A stretch of 64,000 nt of DNA from Lagenorhynchus albirostris (lineage: Eukaryota > Chordata > Mammalia > Artiodactyla > Delphinidae), in the NCBI RefSeq assembly GCF_949774975.1, contig NC_083113.1:15505690-15569689 (forward strand), given 5' to 3'. Of this stretch, positions 34,600 through 45,024 are shown piece after piece. The stretch's first letter is position 1. Each line of letters opens with the position of its first letter. Below the pieces are notes generated by a model. The model did no database searches. It saw nothing but the letters and a program-made list of their open reading frames with translations, and was not told the origin of the DNA. Position numbers and translations under genes: made by a program.

Positions 34600-35325
34600 A
34601 CTCAAATTTTAAATTCTTAAACAAGTGGCCCAAATGGTCAATTATTGAAATCAATCAAGATCTCTAAAACGAAGGAGCCTTAGTGTGGGGAGACAGCCTG
34701 ATTCAACCTGCCTCTTTATCTAATCATGTGCCTGGCAATGTGTTTATTTGATCCAGACATGGTTGAAGTGAATGCCTTGACAGTCAAAGCTTAAGTCATA
34801 CTCTTGCATTACAAAAAAGAAAAAAAAAGCCAACTGTAAGGCTTAACACTATAGGAAGGCATGGAGAAGAGTTGCAGAATTTCTGTGCCCTCTCCAGGTG
34901 CACCACCCTTCTAGCACTTCAAAGTGTTCACTGACCCAGAAGCTCTCTGAACCCCTCCTGTTAGGATTTTTCATGGAGGCTTCATTATGTAGGCATGATT
35001 GATTAACTCAGTGGCCATTAGCAATTAATTCAAATTCCAACCTCTCTCCCTTTTTCAGAGGTGGGGAGTGGCTGAAAGTTCCAATGCTTTAATTACATGG
35101 TTGGTTCCCCTGGCAACCAGCTCCTGTCCTTGGGGGCTTTCCAAAACTCACCTCATTAACATAAACTCATGTGGTTGAAAGGGACATGTTATGAATAACT
35201 AAAAACATTCTTTTTACCTTTATCACTCAGGAAATTCTGAGAGTTTAAGGAGCTTTCTCCCAGAAAACAGGGACAAAGTCCAAATATACTGCTTCTTATT
35301 ATATCACAATATTATAGTCCTCTAC
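34600..35325 (+). mobile_element. LTR-like insertion (ERVL type suspected)
   Basis: A less AT-rich block interrupts antisense L1. It includes 'ggttcccctggcaaccagct' and ends near 'gggacaaagtccaaatatac' with 'cttattatatcacaatatta', resembling an ERVL-class LTR. No retroviral genes are seen, and both borders are approximate. Confidence 0.4.
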
Positions 35326-35712
35326 CTTGACTGTGGATTTATCAGTTTCTCTTTGTATGGCTATCAATTTTTGCTTATTTACTTCAGAGCTAAGTTGTTA
35401 GTTGCCTAAGGCCATGACTGTTCTGATTCCTCTTGCCTGACTCTAAGATGATTGCCCTGAGCTGATTTTACTGGAAACTGATAAAGAACTCCTACAAACT
35501 TAAGCTTCATCAATCTACCTCCCTGCACCCATAGTCATTCTGCCTCTTTTCCTATTATCATAGATGAATTTCTGTGCTTTTATCTAAGTCCAGTACCTCC
35601 ACTTATATACTAAATGCCAGTCCTACTCATCTGTTTGAGGACATTGTTGAAGTGATTGCTCTCTTAGTCTCCTGAAACATCAGCTTGTCTATATCTGTTA
35701 TAATTGGTTTTT

Positions 35713-35999
35713 TTTGTTTGTTTGTTTATTTAGTTTTGGCTGTGTTGGGTCTTCGTTTCTGTGCGTGGGCTTTCTCTAGTTGCGGTGAGTGGGGGCCACT
35801 CTTCATCGCGGTGCACGGGCCTCTCACTGTCGCGGCCTCTCTTGTTGTGGAGCACAAGCTCCAGACGCGCAGGCTCAGTAGTTGTGGCTCACGGGCCTAG
35901 TTGCTCCGCGGCATGTGGGATCTTCCCAGACCAGGGCTCGAACCCGTGTCCCCTGCATTGGCAGGCAGATTCTCAGCCGCTGCGCCACCAGGGAAGCCC
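35713..35999 (-). mobile_element. CHR-type SINE
   Basis: A T-rich tail (TTTG)n lies at the left and 'gccaccagggaagccc' at the right. The target duplication TGTTATAAT(T/C)G, followed by T runs, is at 35696-35706 and 36000-36010. Confidence 0.9.
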
Positions 36000-36022
36000 T
36001 GTTATAATCGTTTTTATCAGCA

Positions 36023-36600
36023 TGTTACCAAACTCAGGTTCGGCTATTCACCACTTGAAAACTAATACTTGAAAGACAAGTGTTGGTTAGAAAAGAAAAG
36101 GTTGCTTTATTCAGGAGGCTTGCAACCTGGAGAGAAGGAGGACTTGTGTCCCAGAGCCAACTCCGAAGATTCTGCTTGGCCATGAAAGTTTTTAAAGGGA
36201 TAAAAGGGGAAACGATCTCAGTTAATCATTAAGGTAGCGGGTCAGATTCCTAGTCATTTTCCATTACGTGCAGACTTACTGACTCTTGTGATCTTCCTTT
36301 AGATGCTATCTTGTTCATGTAGTTTGCTCGTGGGATTACTGAAAGGAAGGCTGGGGAAAGGATCTTGTCATCCGTTAATTACTTATTCTTCATTTCTGCT
36401 TCTTTAAGGAAAGAATCAACAGATTAGGCAGGGCATTGTGGGATTAGTAGATTTCAAAGGTGTGATTGGGCTGGAGGTTAGTTAAGCATGGGGGCATCTG
36501 GTGTAAAAGTTAGTTAAAATATAGCTTCACTGAAGTGACAAGGCAAAAGGCCTTCTGCAAAGTGCTGGTTTCTGCAAAGAGTTGTTTCTTGCAGAGAGCT
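36023..36600 (-). mobile_element. ERV-type solo LTR, antisense
   Basis: The complement contains the polyadenylation signal AATAAAGC (complement of 36104-36111) followed about 80 bp later by the terminal GAACCTGAGTTTGGTAACA. This is the layout of the R/U5 part of a retroviral LTR. The far end near 36600 is approximate. No gag, pol or env sequence is attached. Confidence 0.5.
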
Positions 36601-36689
36601 ACTTAAAAGCACACAAACATGTAACTTCGCTCATCTTAAAAGGAAAAACAAAACAGACACAAATCTCTAAACACATATTTTCCTCTTGC

Positions 36690-37745
36690 TACAGCCCTAT
36701 TTCTCTGCTACTTTCTACAACAGAACTTCTCAAAAGAATTTTCCATGCTCCCTACCTCCAACTCTTCTCCCATGCTCTCTTAAATCTGCTTCAATCAAAA
36801 TTTATCCCCATTTCTCCACCAAAACTATCTGGTGAAGATCACTAGTATCCTCCATGTCACTAAAGACTTTGTTAAATGAGAAGTCACCATTTACCTCATC
36901 TTTCAGCATGTGACATAATTGATCATTCTTCCTTAAAACACTTGCTTCACTTGGCTTCTGGGATTCCACACTCTCCTAATTTTTCTCCATCTTCCTTGTC
37001 ATTGGCTGCTCCTTCATTTTTTTTTTCTTTTTTTTGGCTGCTCCTTCTTAATCTCCTTTGCTAGTTTCTTCTCATCGACCTGACCTCTAAATGTTGAAGT
37101 GCTCGAGGGCTCAATCCTCAAACTTCCCTTATCTTTTCTTCCCTTCTCTTCCCATCTCTTCTGTGTCCAAAGGCTCCCTGGATGATTTCATCAAATCCCA
37201 TAGTTTTAAGTGTCATCTATTTGTCGACGATTCCCAAATTTATAAATCTAATCCATGTATGTCGCCAGAACCCCATATACGCCTGTCTACTCAACATCTT
37301 TACCATGTAAAGTCCAAAACCAAATAGTTCAAAACCAAACTCTTGATATTCTCTCCCAGACCTTCTACTATAATGAGAAGTTCACAGTAAACAGCACATT
37401 TATTGTTCTGGATGCTCAGGCAAAATACTTAGAGTTTTCTTTGACTTTCTCTATCATATTGCATGTCCAATCCATCATCAAATCCTCTTCATTCAGAATA
37501 TATCCAGAATGCAATGACATCTCACTTTCTCCACCCCTTCCTCCACACTCTAGCCTGAGCCATGTGGATTATTGCTATAGCCTCCTAACTTCTATCCACC
37601 TAGCTTCTGTATTTTCCCACTATCTTTTTTTTTTAATTTAAACAAAATAACCAGAAGGATCATTTTTAAGCAAAGTCAGAGTTTGTCATGCTGCTTCTCA
37701 CAACCTTCCAATGACTCCCCATCTCAGAGTAAAAAATTTCTTAAA
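36690..37745 (+). mobile_element. L2 LINE, sense, RT C-terminal region and 3' part
   Basis: The translated text around 37100-37260 retains L2 reverse-transcriptase landmarks: a VPQGSVLGPLL-like stretch decayed to VLEGSILKLPL, then LFVDDSQIYKSNP in place of YADDSQIY. Downstream comes KTKLLIF-like text and the L2 3' region ('ggattattgctatagcctcc', 'caaccttccaatgactcccc'). The frame is broken by stops and indels, so this is a relic. Confidence 0.7.
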
Positions 37746-37794
37746 ATTGCTAAGACTAAGATTTCCTTGTCTTTTTCCTTTGACTCCAGAGGAT

Positions 37795-38140
37795 TTTTTT
37801 CCTCCCTCTGAACTGTAGGCTTTGGATGGTTCCAATTTTGTGAAGAGGTTTATTTCTAATCCCTGACCTATTATTGGTCCAAGACCTTGTCTCTTGGATT
37901 TTTTTTTTTAATCATTAAGATTCAAATGTAGGCCATTGAAGACAGCAAATGTCCTGAAGATAGCTGTGGCTTCAAAACATGTTTACCTCTCTAGTTTCTG
38001 TTTTTTATTTCATTGTGTCCCCTGTGGATCTTCTTTACTTTCTTTTATGCTTGGCTTACTTTTAGAAAGTGGTTTGTCATGTTTTATCCAACATTTTTTT
38101 GTGTGTTCTTCAGGAAATCTGATGCACCATTACATATCAG
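37795..38140. repeat. Second copy of the 33385-33720 repeat
   Basis: Shared landmarks in the same order include 'ctctgaactgtaggc', 'ttttgtgaagaggtt', 'aaatgtcctga.g.tagctgtg' and 'gaaatctgatgcaccatt'. Both copies are in direct orientation, about 4.4 kb apart. The pair looks like two decayed copies of one interspersed element. Confidence 0.6.
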
Positions 38141-39900
38141 GTGTAACCACTGTCACAGTCATAATATACAACAGTTGCATTACACCCTTAAAATCCCTCA
38201 TGCTGTCTCTTTGTTGTCAAATCCTTCCTCCTTCCAACCTATGTAAACTGACCTATTTTCAGTCCTACAGTTTTGCCTTTTCCAGAATATTATACAAATG
38301 AGAATCAAAATTTATAGCCTTTGGGGTCTGGCTTTTTTCACTTAGTAAAATATATTTAGGATTTATCTATATTATTGCATAAATCAGTAGTTTGTTTCTG
38401 TTTATTGCTGAGTATTGTTCCATTGTATGGAAATACCAGAGTTTGTTGATTCACTCACCTTTTGAGGGACATTTGTGTTTCCATTTTTTTGGCGATTATG
38501 TATAAAGCTACTGTGATTTTTGGTGTACAGATGTTTATCTGGATATAAGTGTAAATACCTATGATTGCTGGATCATATGCTGCGTATATGTTTATCTTTA
38601 TAAGGAACAACCAAATTGTTTTCCATCATGGTTGTACTGTTTTGCATTCCCATTATGTAATGTATGAGAATTTTGTGTGTGTTCTTTTTCTTGATCTATA
38701 TGTCCATCCAACCTACTCTTTTTAAAATAGAATACCAGGAACTTTATCACTCCAGACTCTTTCCCTTATATTGAATAATTGCTTTTTTTCCTCTCCAACA
38801 TCCCCAGCATTCCGTAAGATTACAGAAGCCTTTTGTTATGTCTTTGACCTGTAGCAGTGCCTGAGAAATGATAAAAGATATTCTTCTGGGATGAACAAAT
38901 AGACTTGCCTTGGATAGAAGAGTAAATAAGAAAAAACATGAGAGGGCATAAAGAAACAAAACAGGGTGAACTAAAAATAAGTAAACAAAAGCAACTTGGT
39001 ATTTTCATTGGTTAGGATAGGGAGAACTAAAGAAGGTAACCATGGTTAGTACCTAGGAAGTAGTATGCAAGAGGCTAGGCAATTGGAGAGGTATATGATC
39101 ACTTTTTGCATTTTTATCTTAAATTTAGTATGGATGTACTTTTGTTTACATCTGTAGGGAGGTATTGGGGAAGACACAGATCAGTGGTTTCCAGGCATCT
39201 TCCCCTAGGGTGAAGAGAGATCTACTGCAAAGGGATGGCACAAGAGTATCTAGGAATAGTAGAACTGTTGTTGTTTATCATTACTGTGGTGATGGATACA
39301 TAACTACAGCCCTCATAGGTCCGTTTCTTTTGTCTTTTTTCTCCTGATTTTTAGTTAAGTTGTCTTTTATCCTCATTCACCTGGTCAATTTTTATTGAGA
39401 GCTAGACACTGTAAAGAGAAATTATAAAAGCAATTTTAAGCCTTCATCTTCAGTGAAGATTTAGGTTTGCTTATGACAAGCGATCTTGAATTACCTCAGT
39501 CCAGATATCTGAGTTTGAGATGATTCAAATATGATTCATACTTCAGACCCTGCCCAGACTGGTCTACTGTTTCTCCCTATTCCTCATTGTAGCCCTCTGG
39601 GCTCCCAACCCAAAGTATGGAGAATTTATGTTGAGTCTTGTTCTCCAATTATTGTCACCCAAGACCCATGAAATGGTCCAAAACACTGTTTAGTTTCTCC
39701 ACATCTCACTTGCCTTTTCTAGAATTGTAAGACCTCCCCAAATGGAAAAGTAGCCCCAAATGTTGGACTTATTTCTCTGAGTTTTCATATCTTTCAACTT
39801 CTGGCCCACCAACTCTTTATTCTTATATGAATTCTCTAATGCCTTCAGTCAGGTGCCATTTATATTTTGTCCAATTTGTATAATTGCTCTCGTCATTAGA
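38141..39900 (-). mobile_element. Old L1-type fragments, antisense
   Basis: Text near 38395-38690 ('tgagtattgttccattgtat', 'tgctggatcatatgctgcgt') and near 39370-39415 ('tttttattgagagctagaca') is the complement of L1 3' regions. Between them is unassigned sequence. No exon is visible. Confidence 0.45.
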
Positions 39901-40099
39901 AAGGTTCATTTAAATTACCTAGTCTTCTGTTACCAGAAATAGATGTTTAAGATTCAGGAACTGGCATTTAAATTGAGACCTTAGGTTGAGAATTGGCTTA
40001 TATAGAGTATCTCATTCAGAACAGTCCAGAGACCTAGGACAGGCTCTAGGTAGTTGTAAGTTGAAATAGGCTTTGTGATTTTCAGAGCTAAAAGGAAGC

Positions 40100-40437
40100 T
40101 AATATGTTTGGCAAATAGTGAGCAAAGCTGAGAAGGCTCATGGGGAATCAGATACTTAGGCAGGAACCATGGAGAGCTTCCTCAAAGTCATGGAAGGCAT
40201 TTGGATTTTATTTTAGAAGTTTAATTTGGAAGCTATTTTAAAATTTTAGGCAAAGATAGCTAATCATAATCTGAAGTTGATTCAGAATCTGTTAGTGGAA
40301 AGCATTAAAACTAGAGATTTCCAAGCTCTTTTTTCTGATTCACTAGATTCAGATTCAGTTAGTCTTGTGTGGTTATTTGGGAATCTTTAAGGTCCCTAGG
40401 TGATTTTGATCCCCACCAAAATTTGAGAACTACGGAC
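40100..40437. mobile_element. L2 scrap followed by MER5-type hAT fragment
   Basis: 40160-40260 ('ggaaggcatttggattttat') resembles antisense L2. 40345-40437 ('ccctaggtgattttgatccc', 'aaatttgagaactac') is a decayed MER5-like hAT end. Confidence 0.4.
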
Positions 40438-40472
40438 CTATAAGGTTTTCTTAATCTCTTCCCTTATCTTCT

Positions 40473-40805
40473 TTTTTTAAAATTAATTAATTTATTTGTT
40501 TATTTGTTTTTGGCTGTGTTGGGTCTTTGTTGCTGCACAAGGGCTTTCTCTAGTTGCAGCGAGTGGGGGCTACTCTTCGTTGTGGTGTGTAGGCTTCTCA
40601 TTACAGTGGCTTCTCATTGTGGAGCATGGGCTCTAGGCACATGGGCTTCAGTAGTTGTGGCTCGCTGGCTCTAGAGCGCAGGCTGAGTAGTTGTGCATGG
40701 GCTTAGTTGCTCCACAGCATGTGGGATCTTCCCAGACCAGGGATCGAACCTGTGTCCCCTGCATTGGCAGGTGGATTCTTAACCACTGTGCCACCAAGGA
40801 AGTCC
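40473..40805 (-). mobile_element. CHR-type SINE, long form
   Basis: Left T/A-rich tail and right head 'gccaccaaggaagtccc'. The perfect 15-bp target duplication CTTCCCTTATCTTCT lies at 40458-40472 and 40806-40820. Confidence 0.92.
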
Positions 40806-40894
40806 CTTCCCTTATCTTCTAAGTGTAGTTTTCATTATTCTCTGATCACTCGTGTGCCCTTTATACATATTAATATATGAAATCATTCTAAACT

Positions 40895-41125
40895 AATGTT
40901 TTTTCAAACTCTGGGTAGCAACACATTACTGCAGCATGAAATCAGTTTAGTGGTTTTTGACTTTTTGTGTGAGATAGAGAAGGTGGGATGGAGAGAAAAA
41001 GATGACTAGAATAGTGTAGTGTAGAATAGAATAGAAAACAATAGGTATTGTTTTATGAAACTTTGCATGTATCAGGTTGTGATGTGAAAGGCAAGTAGTA
41101 CACAATATTTGAAAAACTCTGAGGT
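40895..41125. mobile_element. hAT-like MITE
   Basis: The ends TTTTTCAAACTCTGG and the complement of TTTGAAAAACTCTGAG form imperfect inverted repeats. The interior ('gcatgaaatcagtttagtgg', 'atgaaactttgcatgtatca') is a recurrent mammalian DNA-transposon sequence. It sits just upstream of the zinc-finger exon. Confidence 0.45.
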
Positions 41126-41243
41126 AAGCCAGTTATTTTCTATGGATATTATTTCCATATATATATTTTCACATATAGTTTTTTCTACTGTGGAAGGTCT
41201 TTTGAAAGACAAAAGAAATTTTTGATGTTCTCTTATTTTTCAG

Positions 41244-43174
41244 ACTTGCCTTCAAGGGGTGCAAACAAGGACTTAACTCCAAAAGAGGATACTTATGAAA
41301 CAGAATTATCCCAATGGGAAATGAGTGCCAGGCTTGAAAACTGTGATCTTGAGGAGTCCAATTCCAGAGATTATTTGGAAGTCAAAGGCACATTTGAAAA
41401 GCAACAAGAAAATCAGGAGGAATATTTCAGTCAAGGGATGATCATATATGAAAAAATGTCTATTTTCAATCAGCATACTTACTTATCTCAACTTCCCAGG
41501 TGTCATTCTACTGAGAAACCCTATAAATGTAAGGAATGTGGGAAGGCTTTTAGACGAGCTTCACACCTAACTCAACATCAGAGTATTCATACTGGTGAAA
41601 AACCCTATGAATGTAAGCAATGTGGGAAGGCCTTTAGTCGTGATTCACAACTCAGTCTTCATCAGAGACTTCATACTGGTGAGAAACCCTATGCATGCAA
41701 GGAATGTGGGAAAGCCTTTACTCAGAGCTCACAACTTATTTTACATCATAGGATTCATACTGGTGAAAAACCATATAAATGTGAAGAATGTGGGAAAGCC
41801 TTTATTCGAAGCTCACAACTCACCCGACATCAAAAAGTCCATACTGGGGAGAAACCTTATGAATGTAAAGAATGTGGGAAGGCCTTTACCCAGAACTCAC
41901 AACTTACTCTGCACCAGAGACTTCATACTGGTGAGAAACTCTATGAATGTAAAGAATGTAGAAAGGTCTTTACGCAGCTCTCACAACTTATTCTTCATAA
42001 GAGAATTCATACCGGTGAAAAACCCTATGAATGTAAGGAATGTGGCAAAGCTTTTATTTGTGGCTCACAGCTTTCTCAACATCAGAAAATTCATAATGGG
42101 GAAAAGCCATACGAATGTCAGGAATGTGGAAAAGCTTTTATTCGCGGCTCATTACTTATGCAACATCAGAGGATTCATACTGGTGAAAAACCCTATAAAT
42201 GTGAAGAATGCGGGAAGGCCTTTATCCGTGGCTCACAACTTACTCAACACCAGAGAATTCATACCAATGAGAAGCCCTATGAATGTAAGGAATGTGGAAA
42301 GACCTTTAGTCATGGCTCACAACTTACTCAACATCAGAGGATTCATACTGGCGAGAAACCCTATCAGTGTAAGGAATGTGGAAAGGCCTTTAATCGTGGC
42401 TCCCTCCTTACTCGACATCAAAGGATTCATACTGGTGAAAAACCCTATGAGTGTAAAGAATGTGGAAAGACCTTTAGTCGTGGCTCAGAACTTACTCAAC
42501 ATGAGAGAATTCACACTGGTGAGAAACCCTATGAGTGTAAGGAATGTGGGAAGTCTTTTATTCGTGGCTCACAGCTTACTCAACATCAGAGAATTCATAC
42601 TGGTGAGAAACCCTATGAATGTAAAGAATGTAGAATGGCCTTTACGCAGAGTTCACATCTTTCTCAACATCAGAGACTTCATACTGGTGAGAAACCCTAC
42701 ATATGTAATGAATGTGGGAAGGCCTTTGCTCGTGGCTTACTACTTATACAGCATCAGAGAATTCATACAGGTGAGAAACCATATCAGTGTAAGGAATGTG
42801 GGAAGGCCTTTATTCGTGGTTCACAACTTACTCAACATCAGCGAATTCACACTGGAGAAAAACCCTATGAATGCAAGGAATGTGGGAAGGCCTTTAGTCA
42901 CGGTTCTCAACTTACTCTACATCAGAGAATCCATACTGGTGAGAAACCCTATGAATGCAAAGAGTGTAGAAAAGCCTTTACTCAGAGCTCACATCTTTCT
43001 CGACATCAGAGAGTTCATACTGGTGAGAAACCATATCAGTGTAAGGAATGTGGGAAGGCCTTTACTCGTGGTTCACAGCTAACTCAACATCAAAGGGTTC
43101 ATATCAGTGAGAAATCTTTTGAATATAAGGAATGTGAAATAGACTTCAGTCATGGCTCACAAGTTTATATATGA
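41244..43174 (+). CDS. ZNF420: ZNF420 exon 4: spacer and 19 C2H2 zinc fingers
   Basis: The acceptor tcttatttttcag precedes AC-TTG-CCT, completing codon 46 as Asp. The exon encodes residues 46-688 and stops at TGA 43172-43174. The complete protein is 688 residues, the length I recall for human ZNF420 (APAK), a TRIM28-binding repressor reported to restrain p53-dependent apoptosis until ATM phosphorylates it. The spacer (46-138) keeps a Ser68-Gln69 pair (TCC CAA, 41309-41314), the reported ATM site. Nineteen C-X2-C-X12-H-X3-H fingers follow from Cys141 (41528), with an 84-nt period and mostly TGEKPY linkers. Atypical linkers are HNGEKPY after finger 7, HTNEKPY after finger 9 and HISEKSF after finger 19. 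A twentieth finger has Tyr for its first Cys and lacks both His. There are no frameshifts. Confidence 0.96.
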
Positions 43175-43971
43175 ATTATCTGATGCTTGTGACTAATATA
43201 GAGAGCCTTCTCTGGTCATTAATTCATTATCATCAAAGAATTCTTAAAATGTGAATATGCAAACACATTTGCTTCATAAAGTTCAGCATCAGTGAATTTG
43301 TATGGGGGAAAGATAATGATAATGTAATCCATGTAGAAAAACCTACTAAACTTTAGCAAATTATAATAGGGAATAATTCTGTTAATGTAAATATAGGAAG
43401 ACTTTTAGCCATAGCATGTCTTTTTCAACATTATCTTGACTCAGTTGATTTCCTTTGTGACATTTAACATGATAATTAACCACTGCTTTGGTTTAATCAG
43501 TTATCAGATAGACCTAAGACTAATTCCTTATAAGATTCTTGGAAGTATTATGTAAGTAGTTACATAATAAAGTTCTTAGGACAGTGCCTTCAACATAACA
43601 TATCACAGATATAAGGTACCATTATGACTCATGTCATTTTAGAGAATTTGCATGAGAGGAGGACATTTATTAGTATAATGAATGTTGAGAATCTTTCATT
43701 AACATTTAACCCTGATTTTTTGAGTGGGAGGCACTGTATGCTATAATGAATATGAGAAAGCTTTCATTCACGTCTCATCCCATATGCTGTACGAGGAAAT
43801 TCATAGAGTAAAAAAAAAACCACCTGTACATTTAATCAGTGGATTGCTGAAGAGGTGTGAAGTGAATTGTAACAAAGTCCAAAAGCTCATATTTTCTACC
43901 ATCTCTGACCACAGTTCAAGAATGTTACTTAGAAATGAAAAAAATTGGATAGCCAAAATAAATCTTTATAC
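43175..43971 (+). other. ZNF420: ZNF420 3' UTR with decayed zinc-finger units
   Basis: The UTR carries AATAAA signals at 43566-43571 and 43957-43962. Finger-like fossils are visible: SLIHYHQRI (about 43215-43243), HLLHK..QHQ..I.TGE-like text at about 43265-43310, CKYRKTFSHSMS at 43386-43421, and NEYEKAFIHVSSHMLYEEIH at about 43747-43806. They lie in different frames and are broken by stops and indels. They show that the ancestral array was longer than the present reading frame. Confidence 0.7.
43566..43571 (+). terminator. ZNF420: Polyadenylation signal AATAAA
   Basis: This is the first canonical hexamer after the ZNF420 stop, about 390 nt downstream. A second lies at 43957-43962. Which one is used cannot be told from sequence. 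Confidence 0.55.
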
Positions 43972-44059
43972 TAGGAAATTTTTAAAAACTTGAATGCACA
44001 GCTTTTGAATTAAACCAAAAAACTGACATTTATAGACTATTTTGCTATGAAAACTGATA

Positions 44060-44440
44060 AGAATCTGTGTCAGAGACTGCTATTTCCCTACCCAATATTC
44101 ATTTTCCCTTTTTCAGTAATAGAATTCTTGGCTGAAAAGCTATCTCAGCCTCCCTTGCAGATCCACAAGATGTAAGTGGTATTTGTATGAATAGGACATT
44201 TAAGAAATCCTTATTTCCTCCCTGCACTTTTTTTGTTTCCCTGCCTACAATGTGGATATTTAATCTGCACCTCTGGCAATTTTATGGGGACCTTGAGAAT
44301 GGTATCTGGGTATTAAGGATGTTGGAGCAGAAATACAGAACACGTCTACACCTATGCTGATTTTATGAAACAGTCATACCAATTTGGGTCTGCCTGCCTT
44401 CTGTATTTCTTTATATAAAATTAAACTTCTTATTTGTTGA
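44060..44440 (+). mobile_element. Ancient LTR-like interspersed repeat
   Basis: The order 'gatccacaagatgtaagtgg', 'ccctgcctacaatgtggata', 'gaccttgagaatgg', 'ggatgttggagcagaaa' and terminal 'aaacttcttatttgttgatg' follows a frequent mammalian repeat consensus. The family name is uncertain. Confidence 0.45.
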
Positions 44441-44569
44441 TGCTGTTGTCATTTTGTTATTGACATTAATAATTATTATGGATATAAAAGTTTGTACCTG
44501 GAAGTGGAGTGCTGTGGGTAAAAGAAATCTCAAATATGGCATTAACTTAGGGCGATGGAGAATGAGGAT

Positions 44570-44604
44570 CTGCTCATTTCAGGCTAGGAAACTGAAATGA
44601 GCAG
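44570..44604. repeat. Perfect 13-bp inverted repeat (hairpin)
   Basis: CTGCTCATTTCAG at 44570-44582 is exactly complementary to CTGAAATGAGCAG at 44592-44604, with a 9-nt loop. No terminator or small-RNA context is apparent. Confidence 0.85.
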
Positions 44605-45020
44605 ACTCCTTACCATCTTACAAGGAAGATCTTGTACCAATTAAGGCTGTAATGTTAGGGGAAATGGAAGGAGTGATTCAGAATGTGTGTGTTGGATGTT
44701 TCTTTCTGCTTTCAGTAATGTCCTGTGAAAGAGATGAATTTAGTGTACAGTTAGCTACAGAGAGGCTGCTAGCAGAGATTGAAAGTGACATTGCTTTGTT
44801 AAGAGATGCTATGTCAGGCCTGCAGGTGCTCAATCCAGGTTGATGGTAAATTCACAGTTTTGAAACTTATGGGATTCAAAACACCAAACCGATTCTCCAT
44901 CCCCAACTGAAGCCATTTATAGTGATTTAAAGTAGCAGTCTGAACAAAAAAGTGAGACCATTGCCCCAACCATGCAAAGGCAGTGAGCCTCCTAGCAAAG
45001 ATGACTTTAAAATGCTTTCC
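44605..45020. other. Intergenic sequence, nothing recognised
   Basis: A 63-codon frame at 44652-44843 has no recognisable domain and no supporting splice or promoter context. I do not call it a gene. Confidence 0.45.
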
Positions 45021-45024
45021 CCAC

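Noticed and set aside
29000..41243. Search for a KRAB-B exon in intron 3
   Set aside because: I saw no segment encoding a KRAB-B-like stretch with splice sites. The phase and sequence fit direct joining of KRAB-A to the zinc-finger exon.
41595..43082. A 495-codon open frame overlapping the zinc-finger exon in another + frame
   Set aside because: It is a shadow of the 84-nt repeat: the regular finger sequence lacks stops in that frame. Its translation is a low-complexity repeat (NVKNVGRPL-like) with no domain.
44652..44843. A 63-codon frame (with CERDEFSVQLATERLLAE) considered as a small gene
   Set aside because: It has no recognised domain, promoter, splice site or poly(A) context. The length is expected by chance in this much sequence.
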